From assembly GCF_900119825.1 (NCBI RefSeq), contig NZ_FPKR01000001.1, positions 62,001 through 126,000 on the forward strand: 64,000 bases of DNA. Reading direction: 5' to 3'. The position numbers and the translations under genes were made by a program. Under the pieces are notes generated by a model. That model was given only the letters and a program-made list of their open reading frames with translations. It was not told where the DNA came from and ran no database searches. Each line of letters begins with the position of its first letter. The first letter of the stretch is position 1. Source of the DNA: Chitinimonas taiwanensis DSM 18899. GTDB lineage: Bacteria > Pseudomonadota > Gammaproteobacteria > Burkholderiales > Chitinimonadaceae. Shown here piece after piece: positions 29,765-38,617 of the stretch.

Positions 29765-30568
29765 TCAATCCCAAGCGGGCGCCAGCCCCTCCGGGTTGAC
29801 CAGCCGCTCGCCGCGCTCCAGCGCATCGATGCGTGCCATGTCCGCCGCCGACAGCCTGAGTGTGCGGGCGTCCAGATTGCTACGCAGATGAGCAGCCTGG
29901 GTAGAGGACGGAATCACCGCATAACCATGCTGCATGGCCCAGGCCAATACCAGCTGGGCAGGCGTTGCCGCATATTGCTCGGCCAGAGCCAAGATCAGCG
30001 GATCGGCCAGCACCTTGCCATAGGCCAGGGTCATATAGGAGGTCAGCTTTACCCCCTGGCTGCGCGCATAGGCGGCCAGCGCACGGTTCTGCAGATAGGG
30101 GTGCAGCTCGACCTGGTTGGTGACGATCTCGCCCGGCCCGCAGAGGGCGATCGCCTCGCGCAGCAGCGCAATCGGGAAATTGGACACGCCGATCTGCCGA
30201 GTCAGCCCCTGGGCCTTGGCCGCTTGCAGTGCGGCCAGCGTGTCGGCCAGCGGCACGGCTGCTGCGGGTGAGGGCCAGTGGATCAGCACCAGATCGAGCT
30301 GGCTCAGGCCCAGCTTGGCAAGACTCTGTTCCAAGCTGGGCATCAGCTGCGTGCGCCCCAGATGCTCGGTCCAGATCTTGGTGGTAACGAATAGCTCGTC
30401 ACGCGGCACGCCACTGGCGGCAATCGCCTGGCCAACCTCGGCCTCATTGCCGTAGATCTGTGCGGTATCAATATGCCGGTAGCCGAGCGCAAGGGCCTGG
30501 CTGACCGAGTCGATCACGGTCTGGCCTTGCAGGCGGAAGGTGCCGAGGCCGAAAGCGGGGATACTCAT
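29765..30568 (-). CDS. dkgB: Aldo/keto reductase (DkgB-like)
   Basis: 267 aa, NADPH-dependent (alpha/beta)8 barrel. The signatures GYRHIDTAQIYGNEAEVGQAI (catalytic Asp and Tyr), TTKIWTEHLG with Lys, IHWPSP with His, VSNFPIALL, and the C-terminal cofactor motif VIPSSTQAAHLRSN are present. DkgB reduces 2,5-diketo-gluconate, methylglyoxal and other carbonyls. It lies 34 bp downstream of an MFS exporter gene, and a LysR regulator (31909) diverges from the exporter. Substrate specificity is inferred from similarity only. Confidence 0.85.
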   Translation of the reverse strand: MSIPAFGLGTFRLQGQTVIDSVSQALALGYRHIDTAQIYGNEAEVGQAIAASGVPRDELFVTTKIWTEHLGRTQLMPSLEQSLAKLGLSQLDLVLIHWPSPAAAVPLADTLAALQAAKAQGLTRQIGVSNFPIALLREAIALCGPGEIVTNQVELHPYLQNRALAAYARSQGVKLTSYMTLAYGKVLADPLILALAEQYAATPAQLVLAWAMQHGYAVIPSSTQAAHLRSNLDARTLRLSAADMARIDALERGERLVNPEGLAPAWD

Positions 30569-30602
30569 GGATGGTCCTTATCGGGATGTAACAGGATTCG
30601 GT

Positions 30603-31811
30603 TTAATGGGTTTGCAGCAGCGGCTTGCTGGCCGGGCGGCTGGGCCGCTGCGGGTCGCGCGCATCCAGCCGGCCGCTCAGCGTGGTCAGAGCCAGTGCGC
30701 CCAGCACCACCAGCGCGCCTATCCAGGGCGTGTGGGCCAGGCCGATGCTGTCCACGATCAGGCCCCCACTCCAGGCGCCGCCGGCAATGCCGAGATTGAA
30801 GGCCGCGATATTCAGGCCGGAGGCCACGTCCACCGCCGTCGGGCTGAAGCGTTCGGCCTGCTGAACCACATACACCTGCAAACCGGCCACGTTGCCAAAG
30901 GCCACCGCGCCCCAGGCCAGTACGGTCAACACCATCAACCACGGGTTGGTCGCGGTCACGCTGAGCACCAGCAGCACCAGGGCCAGCAGGGCGAAGATGC
31001 GTTGCAGGGCGGCAATTGGCCCCAGCTTGTCGGCCAGCCGACCGCCCCAGATATTCCCGACCGCCACCGATAGCCCATAGGCGAGCATGACCAGGCCGAC
31101 TGCGCTGGCTTGGAAGCCGGTGATCTGCTCGAGCATCGGGGCCAGATAGGTAAAGGCGATAAAGGAGCCGCCATAGCCGACCGCCGTCATCGCATACACG
31201 AGCAGCAGGCGCGCCTGCTTAAGCACGCCCAGCTGCGCCAGCACCGAGGCGGGCGGTGTGTGGGCGAGGCGTTGAGGCACGAAGCGCGCACTGGCGAGCA
31301 TGGCCAGCACACCGAGCGCAGCCACGGCCAGAAAGGTGGCACGCCAACCTAAGTGCTGGCCGATAAAGGTGCCCAGCGGCACGCCGCTGACCAGGGCCAC
31401 GGTGAGCCCGCTGAACATGGTGGCGATCGCTCTGGCCGCCTTGTCCTTATCCACCAGGCTGGTGGCAATGGTCGAACCGATGGAGAAGAACACGCCATGG
31501 GCCAGGCCGGTCAGCACACGCGCTGCCACCAGCGTGGCATAGCCGGGTGCCAGCCAGGCGAGCAGATTGCCGACGGTGAACAAAGCCATCAGGCCCAGCA
31601 GCAGGCTTTTACGCGGCAGCCTGCCGGTCAGAGCGGTGAGCAGCGGCGCGCCGAAGGCGACGCCCAGCGCGTACAGGCTGACCAGCAGGCCGGCCGAGGG
31701 CAGGCTGACGCCCAGATCGGCGGCGATGGTCGGGATCAGGCCAACGATGACGAACTCGGTCGTCCCGATGGCAAAGGCGCTGATGGTCAGCGCCCAGAGG
31801 GCGAGGGGCAT
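30603..31811 (-). CDS. MFS drug/sugar efflux transporter, AraJ/YdhP-like
   Basis: 402 aa from MPLALWALTISAFAIGTTEF at 31811, preceded by GGAG at good spacing; the open frame runs on to 32219 but that part is antisense to the LysR gene and has no TM character. Twelve membrane helices are predictable, with the MFS-12 loop motif GALTGRLPRKSLL-like (ALTGRLPRKS) between TM2 and TM3. It belongs to the DHA1 group of inner-membrane exporters. The divergent LysR regulator probably controls it together with the reductase downstream. Confidence 0.85.
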   Translation of the reverse strand: MPLALWALTISAFAIGTTEFVIVGLIPTIAADLGVSLPSAGLLVSLYALGVAFGAPLLTALTGRLPRKSLLLGLMALFTVGNLLAWLAPGYATLVAARVLTGLAHGVFFSIGSTIATSLVDKDKAARAIATMFSGLTVALVSGVPLGTFIGQHLGWRATFLAVAALGVLAMLASARFVPQRLAHTPPASVLAQLGVLKQARLLLVYAMTAVGYGGSFIAFTYLAPMLEQITGFQASAVGLVMLAYGLSVAVGNIWGGRLADKLGPIAALQRIFALLALVLLVLSVTATNPWLMVLTVLAWGAVAFGNVAGLQVYVVQQAERFSPTAVDVASGLNIAAFNLGIAGGAWSGGLIVDSIGLAHTPWIGALVVLGALALTTLSGRLDARDPQRPSRPASKPLLQTH

Positions 31812-31888
31812 GGCTTGGACTCCGGCAAGAAAGAGCGCGCAGTGTCCGCCGCTTTTTACTTGAGAAAAACCGGCCGCCAGGCACAATA

Positions 31889-31909
31889 TTGTTGATGGAG
31901 AATCAACAA
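31889..31909. promoter_or_regulatory. Perfect inverted repeat over the RBS and start of the LysR gene
   Basis: TTGTTGAT (31889-31896) and ATCAACAA (31902-31909) are perfect 8-bp arms with the 5-nt loop GGAGA. The loop is the Shine-Dalgarno of the regulator gene and the last base is the A of its ATG. It could be an operator for autorepression or an RNA hairpin that presents the SD in the loop. It also lies in the divergent promoter region with the exporter gene. Confidence 0.6.
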
Positions 31910-32811
31910 TGAAAACAACGCTGGATGAAATGCTCGGTTTTATCCGCGTGGTCGATAGCGGCTCGATCACTGCTGCCGCACGCCAGCTTGCGCAGACCAC
32001 CTCGGGTATCAGCCGCACGCTAGGTCGGTTGGAAGAGAAGCTCGGCATCACCCTGCTACGCCGTACCACGCGCAAGCTGGAGCTGACCGAGGAGGGCCAG
32101 GCCTTCCTCGTGCATGCGCGTGGCATCGTGGCCGCGGTGGAGCAGGCCGAGGAGCAGATGCGCATCCGCCGCCAGCAACCGGCCGGCCGCCTGCGCGTGA
32201 ATGCCGCCTCGCCATTCATGCTCCATCAGCTGGTGCCGCTGGTGGCCGCCTTCCAGCAGCGCTATCCCGATATCGCACTGGAGCTGCACAGCAGCGACAA
32301 CATCATCGACTTGCTGGAACAGCGCACCGATGTGGCGATCCGCATCGGCAAGCTGCGCGATTCCAGCCTGCACGCCCGCCCGCTCATGCATTGCCCGCTG
32401 CGCGTGCTGGCCAGCCCGACCTATCTGGCCCGCCACGGCAAGCCGGCCACGCCCGAGCATTTGGCCCAGCACCGCCTGCTCGGCTTCACGCAGCCCGACA
32501 GCCTGAATACCTGGCCGCTGCAACACGCGGGTGGCGACGGCTACACAATACAAGCCGCCCTGCACGCATCCAGCGGCGAGACCCTGCGCCAGCTGGCTCT
32601 GGCCGGCAATGGCCTGGTCTGTCTATCCGACTTCATGACCGGTGCCGACCGGGCCAGCGGACAGCTGGTACAGGTGCTGGCCGAATACACGCTGCCCACG
32701 CGCCAGGCCGTGCATGCGGTCTACTACCAGAACACCGAGTTGGCCGCGCGCATACGCTGCTTCGTGGACTTCCTGCTTGAGCAACTGGCGGCAGGCGGGA
32801 CGGCGCCCTGA
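31909..32811 (+). CDS. LysR-family transcriptional regulator
   Basis: 300 aa. An N-terminal winged helix (about 1-60) reads FIRVVDSGSITAAARQLAQTTSGISRTLGRLEEKLG, the classic LysR recognition helix, then a linker helix and a periplasmic-binding-like effector domain (about 92-295) with LDLLEQRTDVAIRIG and DSSLHARPL. It resembles YafC-type regulators that neighbour dkgB in enteric bacteria. Divergence from the MFS/aldo-keto reductase unit suggests that unit is its target. The effector is unknown. Confidence 0.9.
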   Translation: MKTTLDEMLGFIRVVDSGSITAAARQLAQTTSGISRTLGRLEEKLGITLLRRTTRKLELTEEGQAFLVHARGIVAAVEQAEEQMRIRRQQPAGRLRVNAASPFMLHQLVPLVAAFQQRYPDIALELHSSDNIIDLLEQRTDVAIRIGKLRDSSLHARPLMHCPLRVLASPTYLARHGKPATPEHLAQHRLLGFTQPDSLNTWPLQHAGGDGYTIQAALHASSGETLRQLALAGNGLVCLSDFMTGADRASGQLVQVLAEYTLPTRQAVHAVYYQNTELAARIRCFVDFLLEQLAAGGTAP

Positions 32812-32849
32812 ACAAGGGTGAATCCCGCTGCTGCCAGCGCCAGCCGTGC

Positions 32850-34229
32850 TCAGTCGAGGCGGCAGGCTTCCTGCATGCCGGGCAGGCTGGCCGTGCCCTG
32901 GCTCAGATTGACCACCACCTCGCCAGCACTGAAGCCGCGCCTGAGCACGGTGTCATGCGGCAAACCATTGGCCAGCACCGGGTCGATGCTGTAGGGACCG
33001 GTCGGCGCACCCAGCTCCAGCGCGTAATCGGGGCAGTTCAAAAAGCGCTCATAGCGCTGCCCACCGCCCTCGCTATCGTGCAGATTGAATACCGTGTCCG
33101 TCCCCTGCGCGACCAGCAGATACATGCCATAGGCAAAGCGTGCCTCACGCGCCAGCTTGGCAGGGTCGCCAAAGCGGGTCGGCGCGGCCAGCATGGCCTG
33201 GCGCGGCAGGCTACCAACCTTGTCGGCCTGCCAGTGCGCAACCGTCTCCAGCTGCTGTAGCAGTACCGGCACGCTCCACGGCCCCTCGCCTCCCCAGCGC
33301 AGCGCAAAGCTTTCTATCATCGCGCCATTCAAACTCTGGCCGGCCTGATAGGGCGCCCAGTTCTGCTCATCGCCCAGATTGCCCCATAGGTGGTAGCTCG
33401 GATCACGCGCAGTGAGCACAGCTCGTGTACGTGCGGCCAGCCCGGCAATCGCCGCCGCATAGTCGGCATGGCGCGGCTGACCGGCGGCATCGCGGTACTC
33501 GACCGGCCAGCCATTCGGCACGAACAGACCGCGATTGAACTTGTGCAGGGTGCGCTCGATATTGTCGAGAAAGATGCCAGTCTGCGCAGGCGGGTAGTCG
33601 CCCACTGCCGCCTGATGGTTTGGGGCGCCGCTGAGCTCGCGCAGTGCACGGCGCGCCACATATTCGCGCCAGCCCGGTGCGGCCGGATTGGTGCGGTACT
33701 CATAGCCCGCCGCGCTGTTCGCACCGCTGAGCGACACGATACGGCGCCCATCCGTGCCATGCACGAACCAGCTTTCATCCGGGTAGATATCCGGGTAGTC
33801 GGCCAGCGCTTGACCCGTGTGGATCGCGCTGATGATCTCGCAGAAATCGCCACGATCCATGGCCGGCCGGTTCTGATAACCCTGGAACTGCCAGTCGGCC
33901 GTCGTGCAGGGCACGCCAGGCTGGCTGTGCAGATTGCTGCGCGCGGCAATACCGGAGAAGTTCAGGTAGACCAGCGACTGTCCGCGCCAGCCCTGGCTGC
34001 GATAGCTGGGCAATTTGGCGCGCATCTGGTTGCGCGCGTAGACGAGTTTCTCGAACAGCGCCGGCACCCGCTCATCCGCCACCGGCTGCGCATTGCGCGC
34101 ATCGACCGGGTATTGATAAACGATGACCAGCCGGGCATTGCTGCCCGGATCCTTGGGCTCCAGCGACAAGGCCGCCGGTACTGCCAGCGGCAAGAGCGCG
34201 AGGCCCAGACGAAGTGATGTGATAGGCAT
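32850..34229 (-). CDS. Secreted glycoside-hydrolase-like TIM-barrel protein
   Basis: 459 aa, behind a strong AGGAGG. A signal peptide (about 1-22) suggests export. The body looks like a TIM-barrel glycosidase: LVYLNFSGIAARS, FCEIISAIHTG, WFVHGTDGRRIV, TGIFLDNIERTLHKFNRG with acidic residues at a strand end, and MIESFALRWGGEGPW. It reminds me of the hypothetical glycosyl hydrolase families such as GHL15, a resemblance from memory only. No sugar-transport genes adjoin it. A possible 24-codon leader ORF lies 125 bp upstream. Substrate unknown. Confidence 0.6.
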   Translation of the reverse strand: MPITSLRLGLALLPLAVPAALSLEPKDPGSNARLVIVYQYPVDARNAQPVADERVPALFEKLVYARNQMRAKLPSYRSQGWRGQSLVYLNFSGIAARSNLHSQPGVPCTTADWQFQGYQNRPAMDRGDFCEIISAIHTGQALADYPDIYPDESWFVHGTDGRRIVSLSGANSAAGYEYRTNPAAPGWREYVARRALRELSGAPNHQAAVGDYPPAQTGIFLDNIERTLHKFNRGLFVPNGWPVEYRDAAGQPRHADYAAAIAGLAARTRAVLTARDPSYHLWGNLGDEQNWAPYQAGQSLNGAMIESFALRWGGEGPWSVPVLLQQLETVAHWQADKVGSLPRQAMLAAPTRFGDPAKLAREARFAYGMYLLVAQGTDTVFNLHDSEGGGQRYERFLNCPDYALELGAPTGPYSIDPVLANGLPHDTVLRRGFSAGEVVVNLSQGTASLPGMQEACRLD

Positions 34230-34354
34230 GGAAACGACCTCCTGAGAAATTTAGGACTTGTGGTTTCCAGCCAGCCCGCCACACGCAGGCCGGCCAGGCT
34301 TGCCGCCGGCAGCGAAAAGCAGGCGGACAAACGCGGTGCAGCGCAGGCTGCGGG

Positions 34355-34429
34355 CTAGTCGCGAGCGGGCAGGAGGTCGGTAGCGGCCGTATCAGTGCGA
34401 TGGCGGCGAGGCGGGTGGTGGCGGGACAT
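34355..34429 (-). CDS. Possible 24-aa leader peptide ORF
   Basis: ATG at 34429 is preceded by the full Shine-Dalgarno AGGAGG with 4-nt spacing. The peptide starts MSRHHPPRRHRTDTAATDLL and ends at TAG, rich in His and Arg codons, with no signal or fold. It lies between the tRNA-Lys operon terminator and the glycosidase-like gene, both on the minus strand, so it could be a leader peptide or a chance frame with a good RBS. Confidence 0.35.
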   Translation of the reverse strand: MSRHHPPRRHRTDTAATDLLPARD

Positions 34430-34553
34430 AATTCCTCCTGGCAAGCGACGGGCGCTTAACACATGGTCGATCCGGTCTGTGCCGGACTGGACGATGCGCC
34501 AGTCTATGCCAGCCACGCCGGCCAAGAAATCTTTCGGTCCCACCGCGGAGCGG

Positions 34554-34595
34554 AAAAAGCAGAAGGCCCCAGCTGCTTGCGCGGCTGAGGCCTTG
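34554..34595 (-). terminator. Terminator of the tRNA-Lys operon
   Basis: Stem AAGGCCTCAGC/GCTGGGGCCTT (one mismatch), followed on the minus strand by CTGCTTTTT, just downstream of the second tRNA. Confidence 0.7.
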
Positions 34596-34601
34596 GTATC
34601 T

Positions 34602-34677
34602 TGGTGGGGCGTCACAGATTCGAACTGTGGACCTACGGATTAAGAGTCCGCTGCTCTACCAACTGAGCTAACGCCCC
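34602..34677 (-). tRNA. tRNA-Lys(CUU)
   Basis: 76 nt including an encoded CCA. Acceptor stem GGGGCGT/ACGCCCC, D-loop AGCTCAGTTGGTAGAGC, anticodon loop CTCTTAA with anticodon CTT, and T-loop TTCGAAT. It is the second of two tandem lysine tRNAs. Confidence 0.96.
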
Positions 34678-34699
34678 AAGATTTACTGCGTTTTTCCTT

Positions 34700-34775
34700 T
34701 GGTGGGTCGTGCGGGACTCGAACCTGCGACCAACGGATTAAAAGTCCGCTGCTCTACCAACTGAGCTAACGACCC
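34700..34775 (-). tRNA. tRNA-Lys(UUU)
   Basis: 76 nt including an encoded CCA. Acceptor stem GGGTCGT/ACGACCC, anticodon loop CTTTTAA with anticodon TTT, and T-loop TTCGAGT. First gene of the operon, 14 nt downstream of a TATAAT box. Confidence 0.97.
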
Positions 34776-34789
34776 GAAAGGAGCCGCGC

Positions 34790-34817
34790 ATTATAGCGAC
34801 GTTTTTCAGGGTGTCAA
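34790..34817 (-). promoter_or_regulatory. Sigma-70 promoter of the tRNA-Lys operon
   Basis: Consensus -35 TTGACA (complement of 34812-34817) and consensus -10 TATAAT (complement of 34790-34795) with 16-bp spacing, directly ahead of the first tRNA-Lys. A GC-rich stretch follows the -10 box, consistent with stringent control of stable RNA promoters. Confidence 0.88.
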
Positions 34818-34900
34818 CTGCTTTGTGGCAATGAACTTTCGGGCCAGCCGGTTAAACTAACGGCCTTTCCTTCGTTCATCCCGTACAGGACCAACCAAAG

Positions 34901-35305
34901 ATGCGCATTTTGCACACCATGCTGCGAGTAGGCAACCTTGATCGCGCAATTTCTTTCTACACCGAGGTATTGGGCATGCAGTTGCTGCGCCGCCACGACT
35001 ATCCAGAAGGCCGTTTCACGCTGGCTTTTGTCGGCTATGGCCCGGAGTCGGAAGGCGCCGTCATCGAACTCACCCATAACTGGGATACCGAGCAATACGA
35101 GCTGGGCACCGGCTATGGCCATATCGCGCTGGAAGTCGACGACGCCTACGCGACCTGCGAGGCGGTACGCGCCAAGGGCGGCAAGGTGACGCGCGAGGCT
35201 GGCCCGATGAAGCACGGCACCACAGTGATTGCCTTCGTGGAAGACCCGGACGGCTACAAGATCGAGTTCATCCAGAAGAAAGCCAACCCGGCGGCGCGCG
35301 ACTGA
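34901..35305 (+). CDS. gloA: Lactoylglutathione lyase (glyoxalase I)
   Basis: 134 aa, usual bacterial GloA length. The metal ligands of the Ni-type enzyme are all visible: His5 (MRILH), Glu in AVIELTHN, His in GYGHIALEV and Glu in DGYKIEFI. It isomerises the methylglyoxal-glutathione hemithioacetal to S-lactoylglutathione in the cytosol. It is divergent from the tRNA-Lys operon. Together with the DkgB-like reductase it provides methylglyoxal detoxification. Confidence 0.96.
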   Translation: MRILHTMLRVGNLDRAISFYTEVLGMQLLRRHDYPEGRFTLAFVGYGPESEGAVIELTHNWDTEQYELGTGYGHIALEVDDAYATCEAVRAKGGKVTREAGPMKHGTTVIAFVEDPDGYKIEFIQKKANPAARD

Positions 35306-35471
35306 GCGCAAGCGCGGCTTGGCAGCCAGCCCTGCCTCGTGCCAAGGTAATAGGCGCCTCAAGCCTGCCCTTGTGGCGGCCACCGGGCCTTCGCCCAACC
35401 TGAACAGTGAGTGCTGCCATGCCCGTGCCAAGCTGCGCCAATTTGCCTGAACCCACTGCCGGGATGCCCGC

Positions 35472-38285
35472 ATGCAGCTAGCCTGGCTCGCCCTGCTGCC
35501 CTTCTTGGCTGCGCTGGTGCAAGCCGCGCTGCCGAATAGCGCCCGGCGTAGCGCGGCCTGGTTGGCCGGCGGTACAGCGCTGGCGGTGCTCGGCCTCCTG
35601 CTGAGCCAGGCGCCAGCCGTGTTCAGCGGCGCGGTGCTGCGCTGGTCAACGCCCTGGGTGCCGGCGCTGGGGCTGGATCTGGGCTTTCGTCTCGATGGCC
35701 TTGCTTGGCTGTTCGCCCTGCTGATCAGCGCGATCGGCGTGCTGGTCCTGCTGTATGCGAGCTACTACCTGAGCCCGCGCGAACCGGCCGCGCGCTTCTT
35801 CCTGTTTCTGTTGCTATTCATGGGCGCCATGCTAGGCGTGGTGCTGGCCGACAATCTGCTCCTGCTGGTGGTGTTCTGGGAGCTGACCAGCCTGAGTTCC
35901 TTCCTGCTGATCGCCTTCTGGCAGAAGGAGCCCGCCGCGCGGGCCGGCGCGCGCATGGCGCTGCTGATTACCGGCTGCGGTGGTCTGGCGCTGCTGGCCG
36001 GCGTGCTGCTGCTGGGGCATATCGTCGGCAGCTATTCGCTCGACGTGGTTTTGGCCAGCGGCGCACAGATACGCGCCCATCCGCTCTATCTGCCGACGCT
36101 GCTGCTGATTCTGCTTGGCTGCTTCAGCAAGAGCGCGCAGTTCCCCTTCCACTTCTGGCTACCAAACGCGATGACGGCCCCGACCCCGGTGTCGGCCTAT
36201 CTGCATTCGGCCACCATGGTGAAGGCCGGCGTCTTCCTCTTGGCGCGGCTTTATCCGGCGCTTGGCGATTCCAGCGCCTGGTTCTGGATCGTCTCCAGCA
36301 CCGGCCTCGCCACCCTGCTGATCGGCGCCTATGTGGCGCTGTTCAAGCACGATCTCAAAGGTCTGCTCGCCTATTCCACCATCAGTCATCTGGGCCTGAT
36401 CACGCTGCTGCTGGGGCTGGACCAGCCGCTGGCCGTAGTGGCGGCGCTCTTTCATATCCTCAACCATGCCTGCTTCAAGGCGGGGCTCTTCATGGCGGCC
36501 GGCATCGTCGACCATGAAACCGGCACGCGCGATATGCGCAATCTGAACCAGCTCGGCCGCTACCTGCCGGTCACCGCGACACTGACCATGCTGGCCTGTG
36601 CGGCCATGGCCGGGGTGCCGCTGTTCAATGGCTTCCTATCGAAGGAAATGTTCCTCGCTCAGACCCTGCAGCCCGGCCTGCCCGCACCGCTTCGGTGGGG
36701 CCTGCCACTGGCCGCCACCCTGGCCGCGGCGCTCAGCGTCGCCTATAGCGTGCGCTTCGTGCACGATGTGTTCTTCAATAACCCGCGCAGCCGTCCTTCC
36801 CCGCAGCTGCCGCATGAGCCGCCCTGGGGCATGCGCGCGCCGGTGGCCTTGCTGGTACTGATCTGCGTGCTGGTGGGCTTGATGCCGCAGATGGTCGGCC
36901 CGCTGCTGGCCAGCGCGGCCCAGGCCAGCCTGTTTGGCGGGCAGCCCGGCCAGCTGCCTGCCTATGAGCTGGCGATCTGGCACGGGCTGAACCTGCCGCT
37001 GGGCATGAGCGTGCTGGCCCTGCTGGGCGGCGGGCTGCTGTATCTGTTCTGGCACCAGCGCGTCGACCTGCACACGCTCGAGCAAAGCCCGCTGCTCGGC
37101 CGGCTGAATGGCCAGCGCGGTTTCGAACGCCAGCTGGCGCGCCTGCGCAGCCTGGCCGCCTTGCTCACGCGTGGGCTGCAGAACGGCAGCCTGCAGCGCT
37201 ATCTACTCTGCTTCGTGCTGATGGCCTTGCTGGCCGGCGCTGCGCCCTATCTGGCCCAGTGCAGCCTTACCTTCAGTTGGCGGCCCGGCAGCCCACCCGG
37301 CTATGTCTTCAGCGCGCTGTGGTTGATTGGCCTTTTGTGCACACTGGCCACCCTGCATGCCTTCCGCCAGCGCCTGCTCACCCTGGTGCTGCTGGGCGCG
37401 GTAGGCCTGCTGCTTAGCCTGGCCTTCGCCTATTTTTCGGCGCCCGATCTCGCCATGACCCAGCTCTCGGTCGAGGTAGTGACCACTCTGCTGATGATGC
37501 TGTCCCTGCACTGGCTGCCCAAGGAAAGCCGCCCCGAGCGGCAGCGCTGGCGCACGGGGCGCGATGCGCTGATCGCCATCCTGGCCGGCCTTGGCAGCGC
37601 GGCGCTCGTGTATGCGGTGCTAACCCAGCCTTTCGATTCGATCGCGCGCTTTTATCTGGAAAACGCCCCGGCGCTGGGCGGCGGCAATAACGCGGTGAAT
37701 GTGATCATCGTCGACTTCCGCGCCTACGACACGCTGGGAGAAATCGCCGTGCTGGGCATTGCCGCCCTGATCATCCTGGCCCTGCTGCGCGAGCGCGGCC
37801 TGCCGCCCCTGGCCGCGCAGCTAGGCGGCGCGGACAACGATCGCCACCCGCTGATGCTGAGCGTGGCGGCGCGCCTCTTGCTGCCGCTGGCCCTGCTGGC
37901 CGCGCTGCACTTTTATCTGCGCGGGCATAACCAGCCAGGCGGCGGCTTTGTGGCCGGCCTGGTGCTGGCGATTGCCCTGCTGCTCCAATACGTGGCGCAG
38001 GGCCGTCAGTGGATGGCGGCGCGCAGCGATGGCGATCTGCGCCCCTGGATAGGCTGGGGCCTGTTGCTAGCCGGGCTAACCGGCGTGGGTAGCTGGTTGT
38101 TCGCCGCGCCCTTCCTGACCAGCAGCTACGACTACCCGCGCTGGCCGCTGTTCGGCCATGTGCCGCTGACCAGCGCGATGGCCTTCGACCTCGGCGTGCT
38201 GCTGACGGTAACCGGCGCTACGGTGGTGATGTTGAACGCGATTGTGCGCCTGAGCGCCAGCAAGGAGAGCGCACGATGGAAATGA
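35472..38285 (+). CDS. mrpA: Mrp/Pha Na+(K+)/H+ antiporter, fused subunits A and B
   Basis: 937 aa. The N-terminal 500 residues are NuoL-like proton-translocating antiporter helices (FFWELTSLSSFLL-type VVFWELTSLSSFLLIAF, MTAPTPVSAYLHSATMVKAGVFLLAR, STISHLGLI). They are followed by the DUF4040-type region (YFSAPDLAMTQLSVEVV) and an MnhB-like domain (LHFYLRGHNQPGGGFVAGLVLA). The A-B fusion is the PhaAB layout of many proteobacteria. The protein is in the inner membrane and starts a six-gene operon; it overlaps mrpC by 10 bp. Confidence 0.93.
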   Translation: MQLAWLALLPFLAALVQAALPNSARRSAAWLAGGTALAVLGLLLSQAPAVFSGAVLRWSTPWVPALGLDLGFRLDGLAWLFALLISAIGVLVLLYASYYLSPREPAARFFLFLLLFMGAMLGVVLADNLLLLVVFWELTSLSSFLLIAFWQKEPAARAGARMALLITGCGGLALLAGVLLLGHIVGSYSLDVVLASGAQIRAHPLYLPTLLLILLGCFSKSAQFPFHFWLPNAMTAPTPVSAYLHSATMVKAGVFLLARLYPALGDSSAWFWIVSSTGLATLLIGAYVALFKHDLKGLLAYSTISHLGLITLLLGLDQPLAVVAALFHILNHACFKAGLFMAAGIVDHETGTRDMRNLNQLGRYLPVTATLTMLACAAMAGVPLFNGFLSKEMFLAQTLQPGLPAPLRWGLPLAATLAAALSVAYSVRFVHDVFFNNPRSRPSPQLPHEPPWGMRAPVALLVLICVLVGLMPQMVGPLLASAAQASLFGGQPGQLPAYELAIWHGLNLPLGMSVLALLGGGLLYLFWHQRVDLHTLEQSPLLGRLNGQRGFERQLARLRSLAALLTRGLQNGSLQRYLLCFVLMALLAGAAPYLAQCSLTFSWRPGSPPGYVFSALWLIGLLCTLATLHAFRQRLLTLVLLGAVGLLLSLAFAYFSAPDLAMTQLSVEVVTTLLMMLSLHWLPKESRPERQRWRTGRDALIAILAGLGSAALVYAVLTQPFDSIARFYLENAPALGGGNNAVNVIIVDFRAYDTLGEIAVLGIAALIILALLRERGLPPLAAQLGGADNDRHPLMLSVAARLLLPLALLAALHFYLRGHNQPGGGFVAGLVLAIALLLQYVAQGRQWMAARSDGDLRPWIGWGLLLAGLTGVGSWLFAAPFLTSSYDYPRWPLFGHVPLTSAMAFDLGVLLTVTGATVVMLNAIVRLSASKESARWK

Positions 38286-38617
38286 TGCTGGCCCTGGCCG
38301 TGGGCACCCTGACCGGTAGCGGCGTCTACCTGATGCTGCGCGCGCGGGTCTTCGACCTGATCGTCGGCCTGACCCTGCTGTCCTATGCGGTCAATCTATT
38401 CCTGTTCCTGATGGGGCGGGCCCGCATCGGCGCCGCACCGATTCTGGACGGCCAACGCGCCGCCAACCTGGCCGAGTACGCCGACCCGCTGCCGCAAGCC
38501 CTAGTACTGACCGCCATCGTGATCAGCTTCGCCATGACCGCGCTGATGCTGGTACTGGCCCTGCGCACGCGCGCCGAAACCGGTTCCGACCATGTGGATG
38601 GCGAGGAGCCACGATGA
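38276..38617 (+). CDS. mrpC: Mrp antiporter subunit C (NuoK-like)
   Basis: 113 aa with three helices and the NuoK-like pattern SGVYLMLRARVFDLIVGLTLLSYAVNLFLF and DPLPQALVLTAIVISFAMTAL. It overlaps mrpA by 10 bp and mrpD by ATGA, so translation is coupled. Part of the hetero-oligomeric cation/proton antiporter. Confidence 0.93.
   Translation: MEMMLALAVGTLTGSGVYLMLRARVFDLIVGLTLLSYAVNLFLFLMGRARIGAAPILDGQRAANLAEYADPLPQALVLTAIVISFAMTALMLVLALRTRAETGSDHVDGEEPR

Noticed and set aside
31812-32219. N-terminal extension of the MFS gene by 136 codons
   Set aside because: It lies antisense to the LysR gene, has no TM pattern, and the ATG at 31811 has a GGAG site and the expected first helix.
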